Origin: Solanum dulcamara
Lineage: Eukaryota; Streptophyta; Magnoliopsida; Solanales; Solanaceae
Assembly (NCBI RefSeq): GCF_947179165.1
Contig: NC_077238.1
Coordinates: forward strand, 36,817,793-36,881,792
Direction: 5' to 3'
DNA: 64,000 bases
The position numbers and the translations under genes are program-made. Within the stretch, counting starts at the first letter, position 1. Every line of letters begins with the position of its first letter. Under the pieces are notes generated by a model. It saw nothing but the letters and a program-made list of their open reading frames with translations. It was not told the DNA's origin and did no database searches. Below, one piece after another: positions 46,429 through 58,920 of the stretch.

Positions 46429-49363
46429 TCTAATGACTCTCCTGGTCATTTTCGTGTTTCTTCTTTCATTTCATCATTTAGAGTGTTCCTATAACAACCC
46501 CAAGTTATTTATGACCTGCTGGCACCAGTAGCTCGGTCTTCTAGTCGTTTATTTGGGTTTTAGGCCCGTTTCCCTATATTTGAGCTTTTATAACTTGAAA
46601 AATTGACTTCAATCATAACTTTAGGTAAACAATCTCATAAGGGAATTCTAAAGGTTCCAACAACACCAAAGTGGATAAATTAGGCTAGTTGCATGGTTGT
46701 CACAAGTATCGAGGCAATCAGTGTGCGTTTGGAGTCATTTGGTGCTTTAGCCTTTGAAACTTGGCATAAGGTTCGACTTTGGTCAACATTCTTGGTAAAC
46801 GCACTCGAATTGAAATCTCTATCAGTGTGATTAACTCTAAAATATTGATTTTAGTCTAGAATAACCTTTTGTGCGTGTCCCGATGCTTATGGTCTCATTC
46901 CAAGCCCTTTTGTGGTTTTGGTTAAAATTGGTGTTTGGGTGTAGAACCCACTTTTCATCGAAACGACCACCATTGGAAATTTTGACTACAACATTGAGTC
47001 CAAAATATTTTTTCAATCAAAATTCTTTTATATTTTGCATTCATGGGACTCTAGATGAGTCTGGAGCATGAAAAAAAAAAATTTTAGATTATGTTGTCAC
47101 TATTCATCATGGTTACTATTCACCATAAAATTTTCAAATTTAAGTCCAAATTTGAAAAATGATTTCTCCACCATTTTGAGCTCAGTTTCAGTGATTAAGG
47201 ATCCAAGTTTAAGGGATTTTCGAGAGGAACGTGTTGGTAAGCTTGTAAGGTGATTTAGGATCTCCATTTGAGGTAAATTTTGCATTTTAGATGCTATCTT
47301 TTGTATTTTCAGAATGAAATTTTGGAGAGTTTTGAGAAGTAATTTCTTGACCAATTTAGGTCCGATTTGAGCAATTCATTAGAAGCTGATTTGGGTATGT
47401 TGATTGAAGTAAAAAACTCAATTTTAGCTACTGTGTTTATTGAATTTCGAAGTGAAATTTTGATAAATTTGGGAACTGATTTTTTGGACATTTTAAGTCC
47501 AATATTGAAAATTCTTGGTGCTAAATTATGGGGGTTTTCATGAGGAACATTGCGGTGTAGTTGGTTTTAGCTGTTGAGGCTTCGTTTTGGTGATATTTTA
47601 TGTAAATAGCTACTGCCTTTGTTATTGATTTTGGCCTAGAATTGGGTTTTGATGAATGAACTAATTTGCAGAGTTTTTGAGCCCTGGATTATGTCCTAAT
47701 TTGGAATATGAGTTCGGGTGGATGATTAGAATCTATTTTTGGAGTTAGTTTCAAAACTTTTGGCGCGGGTCCCAAAATTCTCGATTTTGAATCTAAAATT
47801 GGCTCATCTCCAAATTTGATAATTTTAATGTCATAATGACCGTATTCATATTATGAGTCTGTTTGTGATAGTGTGGAAGCATTCCAAGGTCATAGGAAAA
47901 GGAAAAGCTCCAACAAAGTGATTTGGAGAGCACGTCTAGTAGTTGGGCCTTAGCTAGGCAACAACTTTTCTCTCCTTAATAACCTCATCCATAACTTCCA
48001 ATGATTGTGACTTTTTAGATGTGTCGGTGATACTAGACTTCATAGTCAACTTGTTTCGATTCTGGTTGAAGCCTTGGCGATATACTTGTTAATTCATTGT
48101 GGAGGACATCTTCGGTAATTATTAGTGTCTAGTTGAAAAGGAGAATATTCAGCACAATCGATTATTTCATCTATCAGCATCCCGGTCCCAGTACCGACCT
48201 CCATTTTGAAATTCCATCTGTGAGCATCTCGGTCAAGTCTCGGCATCTATTCTGAAATTCTATTTGCGAGCATCTGGGTCCCAGTCCCAGCCTTCATTCT
48301 GGAATCTCATCTAGGAGCATCAGGGTCGCAGTCCTGATCTTCATTCTGGAATCTCATTGGGGACCATTCGGATCCCAGTCCCGGCCTCTGCCCGACTTGT
48401 TAGTATGGCGAGCATCTGGGTTCAAGTCCCGACCTAGACCATATCGATGGATTATAGAGAGCATCCAGGTCCCATTTCTGGCCTTGAACATATTGAGAAT
48501 TTGGGCAAGCATCTAGGTGCCATTCTCGACCTCATCCCCTAGAGCATTCATGGCTAATAGATTCTTCAATATTATTGGTTTGGGAATAATATGTTTCTTC
48601 AGTTCTTGGTATCGCAGATTCTTAGTTCCTAGTTTTTGTAGTCATAGCTATTCTGTTACCCGACGGGCTTATGGTGATTTATCCGAGTTTTATTTAAACT
48701 TGTGCACGAGTGTCCTAACTGGGCTTATGGGGGCCCAATTTGGTGTAGCTAGCTGTAATCTTCCTAGTTTGTATCTTCCTATTCGTTGAGATAATTACCT
48801 TCCTTAACTTAGATTCTTATTATGACTCTTGTTTAGGCTTATTCCTTTTTTTATATTGTTTTTACCTTTCCTGCTCAGTCGGCCTATGATTCCTACTGGA
48901 TACCTTATCTCTGGTACTTATACTACACTCTGCATGTACTTTCGTGATGAAGGAATGAGAACAAGCTACCATCGTGGATAGGTCAAGCTTGTTGTAGCCA
49001 GTTTTGGAGACCAGTGTGAGCACTTACCATTTTGAGATCATTTTTGTTTCCTTCAGCTTGGATGGCCCATCTTATTGTACTTTTGAGATTAGCCAGTGTA
49101 TATTTATATTTTTTTCCCACTTTTGTGACTTGTACTCATTTTATTTTGGTAGAAGCTCTGTACTAGTGACTTTCAGATTCAATATTTTGTATTTTGTATA
49201 TATTTATCTAGTATCGCCTTATTTCAGTATTTTTCGATTCTCTTAGTTTTGTTTAGTATTTCTCCCTTATACCCATTACTTGCAATTTTAGGTTACGCAT
49301 TTGGCTTACCTATTAAAGGATTATAGAAGGTGCCATCATAACCTGAGAAATTGAGTCGTGACA
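46429..49363 (+). repeat. 5' LTR of element G
   Basis: 2935 bp. Lacks the first three bases of the 3' copy and a segment of about 340 bp present at 55940-56275. Contains eight 46-49-bp subrepeats (48166-48537). Ends GAGTCGTGACA. Confidence 0.86.
48166..48537. repeat. 47-48-bp subrepeats in G 5' LTR
   Basis: Units begin with variants of GAGCATCTGGGTCCCAGTC at about 48177, 48223, 48269, 48317, 48365, 48412, 48461 and 48508. Confidence 0.85.
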
Positions 49364-49365
49364 AG

Positions 49366-49379
49366 TTGGTATCAGAGCC
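49366..49379 (+). other. Primer-binding site of element G
   Basis: TTGGTATCAGAGCC two bases after the LTR end. Confidence 0.88.
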
Positions 49380-49571
49380 CCAAGTTTGATGGTCTCACTT
49401 GTATAAAGCTAACATCTAGTAGAGTCCCACAGATGGGTGCGAAGACGTCCGTGACTTTTCATCGGGAGGCTACAGGATGTCATTAGGAATGTTCTCTATG
49501 TTGTATCAATTCATGTAGTTGTGTGTCTTATTGGTTTCATAAAATCTCATTTATTCCACTCGTTCGCTGAG

Positions 49572-50790
49572 ATGGCCCGTAGGCGTGGTACTACCGATGG
49601 TGATGACTCACTAGGACTGAGAAGGTATAAAGGCTAGCCCCGTGGCATAGGTAGGGGAGCAGCACTAGTCCCCAATCACAATATAGCTCCCAACCATGTA
49701 GAGGAGAATCAGGACATTCCAATTCCTCCTCAGCCGGCTGCACCAGTTATGTCTCTAGCATTACAAGCAGCGATTGCTTATGTCCTCACACCTATTGGGG
49801 TTAAACCATAGGCCCTAGCCCCAACAGTTGATATGCTAGCAGTATAGGACCAGCCAGCACCTGAGGTTCAGCCACCTCCACAGCCGTTGTACCCTCGTCA
49901 ACAGCTCTATAGAGGTTATGTCCTTGTAAGAGCGGAAGATGTTGGGGGTATTTCAGAATCTATCACCCCAAACGTTTTATGGAGCCATTGGCGAGGATGC
50001 CATATAGTTTCTGACTACTTGCTAAGAGAAGCTTCACTCCTTGGGACTTATAGAGTCTAGAGGGCCCGACTTCACTGCTCACTAGTTCCGTGGGTTAGCC
50101 AGACAATGGTGGTGCTCTAACTTAAAAACCAGGCCAGTTAGGTCACCACCATTGTCATGGGCTTAGTTCTCAAAGACCTTTATTTCTTGATATATCCCCT
50201 AGGAGTGTCAGGGACTGACTCTGGGATCATTTTACATAGTTTGAGCAGGGTCACATGACAGTTGTTGAGTATGAGGCCATATTCAACCAGCTATCCCGAT
50301 ATGTCATGATGATTATACCCACTGAGAAGGAGCGGGTGTGGTGTTTTGTGCATAGATTGAGGCCCTACTTTATCTTAGGTATGGAGCACTTAGTTTCTGT
50401 GAGCCGCTCTTTCCTAGATACGGTGTACCATGCCCGCACCATAGAGATTATTCATCGCCAAGCCCAAGAGGGCAGTGATAAGAGGCCAGGCATTAGGGCA
50501 GCTTTAGTGGGTCCTAGTGTAGGGGCTAAGAGAGCTATGATAGGCCCCGCCAATGATTCTATCATGATAGGTACCAGCAGGGTCACTCTAGCAGACTGGT
50601 TCAGGCAGCCCTGCCAGTAGTAAATGGTAGTCAGCTCCATTCGGGGGGTTCCACTATAGGGCAGAGCTTGAGAGGATTAGGTACGCTTTCTTCCTATCGT
50701 AAATGGGTCATTACAGGGCACTCAACATTAGGTTGTTATAAGTGTGGTTCACTAAAGAACTGAGTAAAGAGAGTGCCCCAGCCAGGCTAG
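49572..50790 (+). pseudogene. Element G gag remnant
   Basis: ATG at 49572 opens MARRRGTTDGDDSLG, followed by a proline-rich N-terminus with TAG stops. The Gag core appears as MTVVEYEAIFNQLSRYV and TEKERVWCFVHRLRPYF (open 50255-50620). The nucleocapsid begins CYKCGS near 50730, but a TGA follows and the His-Cys half of the zinc knuckle is lost. Further frameshifts are present. The product would have formed virus-like particles around element RNA. Confidence 0.78.
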
Positions 50791-51350
50791 ACCATTAGCA
50801 GTAGTACCACCTCCACCTAGAGGTAGAGATCAGGGTCAGGGCCATAGTGATGGCCAATAGGATATTCGAGGAGGTTCCCAAAGAGACAGGTCTGGTGGTA
50901 GGTCAACTGGATATAGGAGAGGTTGACAGGGCCATGTTTATGCTGCTCCAACTAGAGAGAAGGTTGAGGCATCAAATGATATCATGACAGATACTATCCT
51001 TATATGTCAGCAGACTGCTTCAGCTTTATTTGATCTAGGTTCCATGTATTCTAATGTATCTATATATTTTGCTCCTCGTCTGGTATTATTTATGAGTCAC
51101 TTGAGGTGACATTGTATGTTTTGACCCCGATATAGGATTCTTTAGTAGTGGATCAGGTTTATAAATCCTGTACGGTGACTATTCAGGAGCATGAGACTTG
51201 GAAAGATCTTATTTTACTTGATATGCTGGATTTTGATGTTATTATTAGCATGGATTGGCTATCCCCTCACCATGCAGGTTTAGACTATTATACCAAGACC
51301 GTTACCTTAGCCATACTTGGCATTTCCCATGTCTTGTGGTAGGGTGCTTA
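50791..51350 (+). pseudogene. Element G protease remnant
   Basis: ALFDLGSMYSNVS from about 51025 is the active-site block. The expected D-T/S-G reads D-L-G (Asp codon at 51031), so activity is doubtful even apart from breaks. The C-terminal part (51148-51342) has KDLILLDMLDFDVIISMDWL, the usual ILGMDWL region. Confidence 0.75.
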
Positions 51351-52340
51351 TAGCTACTCGCCAATGGGGATTATATCCTTTATGCAGGCTCGGTGGCTAG
51401 TTGCTTCCGGGTGTTGGCCTACTTAGCATATGTTTATGATGTGTCTAGCAAGGCCCAATTTGTTGATTCAGTTCCTATGGTCCGAGAGTTTACCGATGAC
51501 TTTCCTACCGACCTACCTGACTTACCCTAGAGAGAGGTATTGACTTTTCTATAGACTTGAAGTCGAACACTAAGCTCATCTCTATTTTACCTTACTGTAT
51601 GGCTCTCTCAGAGCTCTAGAAGATCAGTGTGCAGCTTTAGGATATCTAGGTAAGGAATTTATTCATTCGAGTGTGTCTCCATAGGCTCTCCTATCATGTT
51701 TTTTAAGAAGAAAGATGGGACTATGCGAATGTGTGTTGACACCAGGTAGTTGAACAAGGTAAAGGTGAAAAACTGCTACCCTATGCCTTTTATTGATGAT
51801 CTATCCGAACAGCTTCAAGGTGCCACTGTGTTTTCTAAGATTGATTTGAGGTCTGGCTACCACCAGGTAAGGATTAGAGTTGCTGACAATCTTAAGACTA
51901 CTTTTCAGACTCGTTATGGTCACTATGAGTTTCTTGTGATGTCTTTCAGCGTTACCAATTCCCTCGCAACCTTTATGGACCTTATGACTCAAGTATTCAG
52001 GACTTATCTTGACTCTTTTGTGATTGTATTCATCAATGATATACTAGTATACTCGCGGAGTAAAGAGGAGCATGCACAATATTTGAGGATTGTTCTCTAA
52101 ACTTTGAGAGATCAATAGTTTATGCTAAGTTCTTAAAGTGTGATTTTTTGTTGGATTTTGTGACATTCCTAAGATAGAAGTATCCAAGGAAGGTATCATT
52201 CTAGATTTGATGAAGATTGAGGCTATTCGTAGTTGGGTTAGGTCTATATCTGTTATAGAAATTCGGAGCTTCGTCGGATTAGCTGGTTATTACAAGCTTT
52301 TCATTGAGGGTTTCTCCACTATTGCAGCCCCATTGACTCA
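51351..52340 (+). pseudogene. Element G reverse transcriptase remnant
   Basis: FFKKKDGTMRMCVDT near 51700, then TAG in place of Gln in the YRQLNKV block. The 116-aa open stretch 51750-52100 has [26 protein letters not shown] and [13 protein letters not shown]. The catalytic F-I-D-D reads F-I-N-D (AAT at 52035-52037), so the first aspartate is lost. After a stop at 52098 the sequence continues to IRSFVGLAGYY-like residues near 52260-52310. 51351-51660 is the protease-reverse transcriptase linker with stops. Confidence 0.86.
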
Positions 52341-52870
52341 TTTGACTTATCAGGATGTCCCCTTTATGTGGTTCAAAGAGTGTTAGTTGAGCTTACAGAG
52401 GCTCAAGGAGTTTCTTACCACCGTTCCTTTTCTAACTATTCTGGTTGAGAGCGAGAGCTTTATAGTATATTATGATGCTTCCAGTGTAGGTCTTGGGTGT
52501 GTTATGATATAGTGGGGTCGATTTATTGCTTATACTTCCACATAGTTGAGAGCGCACGATCATAACATGACTTAGAGTTGGTAGCGATAGTTTTCATATT
52601 CAAGATGTGGAGGCACTACTTATACGAGGTCCATTATGAGATATATATAGATCACTACAGCCTACAGTATATTATGAGTCAGAGGGACCTTAATTCTAGA
52701 CAGTACCGCTGGAATGAGCTTTTAGTAAATTCTAACATCTTTATCCTCTATCATACGTTTAAGGCAAATGTATTAGCGGATGCCTTGAGCTGGAAGGCTG
52801 GAAGTATGGGTAGTTTATCTTACTTTCCTACTATGGAGCGACCCCTAGCCTTGGATATCTAGTTTTTGGC
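52341..52870 (+). pseudogene. Element G RNase H remnant
   Basis: YDASSVGLGCVM block near 52468-52505, then IVFIFKMWRHYLYEVHYEIY, HYSLQYIMSQRDLNSRQYRW and VLADALS in the open stretch 52578-52862. The first catalytic Asp block is readable. The second, usually TDHKSLQY, reads IDHYSLQY. Stops at about 52510 and 52545. Confidence 0.78.
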
Positions 52871-54410
52871 TAATATGAAGGACAGGTTGGACATCTCAAA
52901 TTCTGGACCAATTTTGGCTTTTGTGGGAGCTCAATCATCTCTATTGGATCAGATTCATGGCTGATAGTTTAAGGATAAAGCATTGGTAGAGCTTCAATAG
53001 TTGGTATGTGAGGCGAAGAAGGCCAGGCTTCTATATATTTAGATGAGGTACTACGGTTTGACGGTCATCTTTATGTTTTAGAGTTGGAGATTTTATTTTT
53101 TATCCTTTGCGAGGCCCACGACTCCAGATACTCTATTCATCTGGGTAACGTGAAGATGTACTGGGATTTGAGACAACATTACTGGTGGCATAACATAAGG
53201 AGAGATATAGCAGAGTATGTGTCCCATTATTTGAGTTTTTAGCAGGTTAAGGCCGAGCATCAGAGGCCTGGTAGGGTGTTTCAAAGATTACCCATTCCCG
53301 AGTAGAAATGGGAGCATATTACCATGGATTTCGTGATAAGATTACCTTGGACACCCAGAGGTAGTGATGGTATTTTGGTTATCATTGATCGATTGGCCAA
53401 GTCAGACACTACTTGCTAATATTGTCTACTTTTAATGTAGAGCGTCTATCTCGGGTCTATATTCAAGAGGTGGTCCATCTTCACAGGGTACCAATGTCTA
53501 TTATATCAGATAGGGGGTCTGAGTTTACTTCCAGTTTCTGGAGATCTTTTCAGAAAGAGTTGGGCACCCAAGTTGATCTTAGCAAGGCATTTCATCCATA
53601 AATTGATGGCCAGTTAGAGCGCACTATTCAGCTTTTAGAGGATATATTGTGAGCTTGTGTATTAGAGTTTGGGGGTTATTGGGAGCGTACTTAGCTCTGG
53701 TGGATTTTGCGTACAATAACAACTACCACTCTATTATTCAAATGGTCCCATTCGAGGCCTTATATGATAAGCGTTATCACATTCTGGTTGATTGGCTCGA
53801 GTCTTCAGAGCTAAGGCCACACAACAATTATTTATTACATGATACCTTAGCTAGGGTCTGGATTATTTAGGATAAGTAAGGACAGCTCAGATTAGACACC
53901 ATAGTTATGCTAATCGCAGGCATCAACCTTTGTACTTTGGGTTTGGAGATCGGGTATTTTTACAAGTGTCACCCTTGAAGGGCGTGATGAGATTCGGCAG
54001 GCTAGGTAAGCTTAACCTCAGGTATATTGGGACTTTTGAGATTCTGAATAGAGTTGGAGAGGTTGCTAATGAGTTGGCTCTACCTTCAGTATTTTTGTCT
54101 ATACATCCAATTTTCTAGGTTTCTATGATGCCCCGCTATATTCTAGATAAGTCCTACATGCTTCGGTATGAATTTGTTGAGGTGAATGATCATCTGACCT
54201 TTGTTGAGGAGTCAATTGCTATATTAGCTAGAGATGTTTGCCAGCTTTATTCCAGGTCCATCCCTATGGTTAGGGTCCAGTGGAGACACCATCCGATCAA
54301 GAAGGCTACCTGGGAGACCGAACAAGAGATACAGGAGCAGTTTCCTATCTTATTTGAGCCTTCAGGTAGATCCTTGTCTTTACTTTTGCGGATAAAAGTT
54401 CTTTTAGTAG
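52871..54410 (+). pseudogene. Element G integrase and chromodomain remnant
   Basis: The zinc-binding region near 53110-53250 is badly damaged. Catalytic core: MDFVIRLPWTPRG near 53325 (first Asp), VPMSIISDRGSEFTSSFW and ELGTQVDLSKAFHP (open 53413-53601, second Asp), and VDFAYNNNYHSIIQM in 53649-53870. In the last the expected catalytic Glu of the EFAYN block reads Asp. C-terminal GDRVFLQVSPLKGVMRFG at 53930-54118. The chromodomain, 54125-54390, includes VRVQWRHHPIKKATWETEQE. Several stops and frameshifts. Confidence 0.84.
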
Positions 54411-54414
54411 TGGA

Positions 54415-57400
54415 TGTTCTAATGACTCTCCTGGTCATTTTGGTGTTTCTACTTTGGTTTCACCATTTAGAGCATTCCTATAGTGACCCCAGGTTATTTA
54501 TGACTTGCTGGCACCAAAAGCTCGGTCGCCTGGTCGTTCATTTGGGTTTTAGGCCCGTTTCCCTGTATTGGAGCTTTTATAACTTGAAAAGGTGATTTCA
54601 GTCATAACTTCCTCAGAATGGAATTCTGACTCTTCCATCAGCTTTGAAATGGCCAAATTAGGCTAGTTGCATGGTCGGCATGACTATCGAGGCAATTGGT
54701 ATGAGTTTGGAGTCAATTGACTCTTTAGCCTTTGAAACTTGGCCTAAGGTTGACTTTGGTCAACATTCTTGGTAAATGCACTCGGATTAAAATTTTGTCA
54801 GTGTGGTTAACTTCATAATGTCGTGTTTGGTTTGGGATGACCTTCCGTGCTTGTCCCGAGGCTTATGGTCTCATTCCGATCCCCTTTGTGATTTTTGTTT
54901 AAATTGGTTCTTGGGTGTGGGACCCATTTTTTTTATCAAAACAACCTCGAATGGAAATTTTAACTATACTACTGACTCCAGAATATTGTTTCCAATCAAA
55001 ATTCTTATATTGTTTGCATTCATAGTACTCCGAATGAGTCCGGAGTATCAAAAAATAATATTTTGGACTGTGTTGTCACTATTCATCGCGGTTACTGTTC
55101 ACCACAAATTTTTTAGATTTAAGTCCCAACTTTGACAAATGATTTCTCCACTATTTTGAGCTCAATTTTAGTGATTCAAAGGTCTAAATTGAAGAATTTT
55201 TCACGAGGAAAGTGTTGGTAAGATCTTAAGGTGATTTGGGAACTCCGTTTGAGGTAAATTTCTCATTTTAGCTGCAGTCTTTTGTTGTTTTCGGAGTGAA
55301 ATTTCAGAAAATTTTGAGAAGTGATTTCTTGGCCAATTTAGGTCCGATTTGAGTAATTCAAAAGACTATCTCGCGTGGAAAATACTGGAGAATACCATGG
55401 TTACTTTAAAAACTAATTTGGGTCATTTTATTGAGGTAAAAATGGCAATTTTAACTGCTGGTTTTGTTAAGTTTCGTAGTGGATTTTTTATAAATTTTTG
55501 GGACTAGATTCTTGGGCGTTTTAAGTCAGATTTTCGAAATTCTTAGTGCTAAATTGTGGGTCTTTTCATGAGGAACATCATGGTGTATTTGATTTTAGCT
55601 GTTGAGGCTTTGTTTTTGTGATTTTTGCATAAATAGTTGTTGCCCTTGTTATTGATTTTGGCCTAGAATTGGGTTTTGATGAATGAACTGATTTGTGGAG
55701 TTTTCAAGCCTCGAATTGTGTCCCAATTTGGGATACGACTTTGGGGTGTTGATTAGGATTTGTTTTTGGGGTTAGTTTCAAAACATCCTTTACGGGTTCC
55801 ATAATTCCCAACTTTGACTCAAAAATTGACCCATCTCCAAATTTGATAAATCTAGTATCATGATGATCATATTGATGTTGTGAGTCTGTTTTTGATAGCA
55901 TGGCAGTGTTCCGAGGCCGCAAAGTGATTTGGAGAGCGTGTGTTCAGCCTACTGGTAGGCTACGACTTTCCTTTCATTAGGTTGAGTTGGAATGTGTTAA
56001 AGCTTATTGAGATAGATGAAATTCTGGGTTGAGTGGCTTATCTATATACCTTAGGTGCTAGAAATCATGTTTTAGGCTTTTATCGGGTATTTCGAGTAAT
56101 TTGAAAGCATGTGATCTCTTTATCTTAAATGTTAATACTTCAAGTGGTGTCGATTTTTAAAACTTTGGTATTGAGGAACATGTTGGCCTTAGTATATGTT
56201 ATGGAACTTGCTTTAGATGCCTCAGTGTCACTTCGGCGAGCTTAGATCTCTGTAGAATGGTGTAGTGGACTAGTGTCTAGCAGTTGGACCTTAGCTAGGC
56301 GGTAACTTTGCTCTCCTGAACAACCTCATCCAAAACTTTATATGATTGCAAATTTTGAGATGCGTCGATGATACTAGACTTCATGATTGACTTATTTCTG
56401 TTCTAACTGAAGCCTTGGCAATATACCAATTAATTCATTGTAGAGTAGATCTTCGGAAATTATTAGCGTCTAGTTGAAAAGGAGAATATTCGGCACCAGT
56501 AATTAAATCATTTATGAGCATTCGGGTCCCAGTCCCAGCCTCCATTTTGAAATTTCATCTGTGAGCATCTGGGTCCTAATACCGACCTCCATTTTGAAAT
56601 ATCCTCGGGGAGCATCTGGGTCCCAGTCCCAGCCTCTGCCGACTTTTTAGTGTGGCAAGCATCTGAGTCCCAGTCTCGACCTCGACTGTACCAATGGATT
56701 ATGGAGAACATCTGAGTCCTAGTCCCGACCTTGACCATATTGAGAATTTGGGCGAGCATTCGGGTACCAGTCTCAGCCTCAATCCCTAGAGCATTCACGG
56801 CTAATCGATTCTTAGAGATTCTTAGTTTGGGAAGAATATGGTTCTTCAGTTGTTGGTATCGCAGATTCTTAGTTCCTAGTCTTTGTAGTCATAGCTATTT
56901 TTTGTACCGGCGGTGGGCTTATGGGTGTTTTTCCAGATTTTATTTAAACTTATGCACGATTGTCCCAAATGGGCTTATGTAGGCCCAGTTGGGTATAGAT
57001 AGTTATAGTCTTCCTAGTTTGTGTCTTCTTGTTCGTTGGGATATTTACCTTCCTTACCTTATATATTGATTATGACTCTTGTTTAGGCTTATTACTCTTT
57101 TTCATCTTATTTTTATCTTTCCTGCTCAGTCGACCTATGATGCCTACTAGATACCTTATCTTTAGTACTTATACTATACTCTGCATTTACTTTCGTGATG
57201 CAGGACCGAGCATCAGGTACCATCGTAGATAGATCGAGCATGTTGTAGCAAGTCTTGGAGACCAGGGTGAGCACTTGCCATTTTAAGGTCATTTCTGTCT
57301 CCTTTAGCCTAGATAGACCGTCTTATTGTCCTTTTGAGACTAACCAGTGTGTATTTATATTTTTGATCCACTTTTGTGACTTGTAGTTGTTTTATTTTTG

Positions 57401-57625
57401 TAATAACTTTGTATTGGTGACTTCCAGGTTTTGGGAGAGATTCAGTGTTTTGTATTTTGTCTATATTTATCTGGTTTCTCCTTATTTCGATTTATTTTGT
57501 TCTCTTAGTTCTATTTAGTATTTCTCCCTTATACCCATTACTCATAGTTCTGAGTTACAGGTTAGGCTTATCTATCTAGGGATTATGGTAAATGTCATCA
57601 TGACTTGAGAAATTGGGTCATGACA
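54415..57625 (+). repeat. 3' LTR of element G
   Basis: 3211 bp, starts TGTTCTAATGACTCTCC after a TTTTAGTAGTGGA polypurine-type end and closes GGGTCATGACA. Contains six subrepeats (56505-56770) and the 340-bp segment missing from the 5' LTR. Confidence 0.87.
56505..56770. repeat. 47-50-bp subrepeats in G 3' LTR
   Basis: Six units starting near 56518, 56565, 56612, 56659, 56709 and 56757, two fewer than in the 5' LTR. Confidence 0.85.
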
Positions 57626-57630
57626 CAGAA

Positions 57631-58920
57631 TCTCTGGATTCTCTCCCAATCCCTCTTTTTTCATATGTACCAATAGGCCACCATCAATATCTAACTCTAT
57701 AATTCACTGATCTTACTAAACTAATTATCAAATCTCACCTCTTGTTTACCCACGACCTCATACCTATGATACGGATGAATCTAGCCACCATAACATAATT
57801 CAAACAGGCATATAGATAAGCACATTACCAATTTACCATTTCAATAGGAGTATACAGGTTCACAGTGTAAATCTCAAATAAAAAAGTCAACATGGTAACA
57901 CTTGAACCTTTAGTCCTTTCATATCAATTATTACATAGGATGGGCATGATGAATTATAATTGGGTCAGCTTCTCTATCATCACCCATATAGTCAAGTAAA
58001 ATTAACAGATGATAGTTATACAATGATTCTCTCATGGAACCTATATCCAAACTATATATGTGTTGGAACATGACACCAGATCAAATTATATATCGTAACG
58101 TAACACCCGATCCTATATATATATCGTAACGTGACACCCTATTCAATATATGTGTTAGAATGTGACATTCGATCTGATATCACAATCACAAACACAATCA
58201 GAGTCCACAATGAATAGTTCACATACTTGCATAATCAAGTAAGAGGTTTATTGCATGCAATTGTTCACAAATAGTCACTTCACTAGTTTTATTCTATCTT
58301 TCCCTTCATTAATAATATTCATCAAGCCTTCTTTATTCAAGGTATCAGTTTTGGTAGAGCCAGATCAAGATTATGGATTTTACAGTCTTGGGATAGTAGA
58401 CCAATTATAATAACATATCAATCACCCAACCCCAACAATTAAATATATAAAATACGTCATAACATTACTCAACCACTATTGAGAGTCTCTCTATGATATA
58501 GACTAAATCATTACCTAGAGCTACAGATAATCAAATAGGTTTATGACATGAGATTTATCAACACTAATTCATTCACATTCACCCTTTATTTCATGATTCA
58601 CATTACTTAAGTAATTCACAGGGAATAATCAGCATAAATACACATAATTATTTTATAAGTCTATCCCTATATGCATAATCCCCAAGTCTCAAGATTTCGC
58701 TATGACCCAGCTTTTGTCTACACTTAATCTCACAAGAATCATTGGCCTTCTAAATAGTCTCATCATGGTTAACATTCAAATATTGAATCTTATCACTAGT
58801 CACATAATATTCATAACCCACAACATACATTCTCATTCTAAACAAAACTTGATAATCATTTAATCATTCAAACTCCGTGCCCGAAGGCATAAATATGAAA
58901 TCTCCCATCAACTACAATAT
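57631..58920 (-). repeat. Element I LTR segment 2
   Basis: Continuation of element I between G and H, no coding evidence. 58045-58185 holds about four units of a 31-33-bp tandem repeat around TCGTAACGTGACACC. Confidence 0.55.

Larger units (their letters stand above)
46429..57625 (+). mobile_element. Element G: complete but dead chromovirus, 11.2 kb
   Basis: Plus-strand Ty3/gypsy element with 5' LTR 46429-49363, tRNA-Met-type primer site 49366-49379, gag, protease, reverse transcriptase, RNase H, integrase and chromodomain, then 3' LTR 54415-57625. A perfect 5-bp duplication, cagaa (46424-46428 and 57626-57630), flanks it. It belongs to a different chromovirus family from A and B (LTRs starting with an AATGACYC-type block). 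Inserted in element I. Confidence 0.9.

Noticed and set aside
50452..50640. 62-codon minus-strand open stretch
   Set aside because: Shadow of the G gag core on the opposite strand.
56508..56798. 96-codon minus-strand open stretch with a repetitive Gly-Thr-Trp-Asp pattern
   Set aside because: The repetitive protein simply mirrors the 47-50-bp subrepeats of the G LTR.
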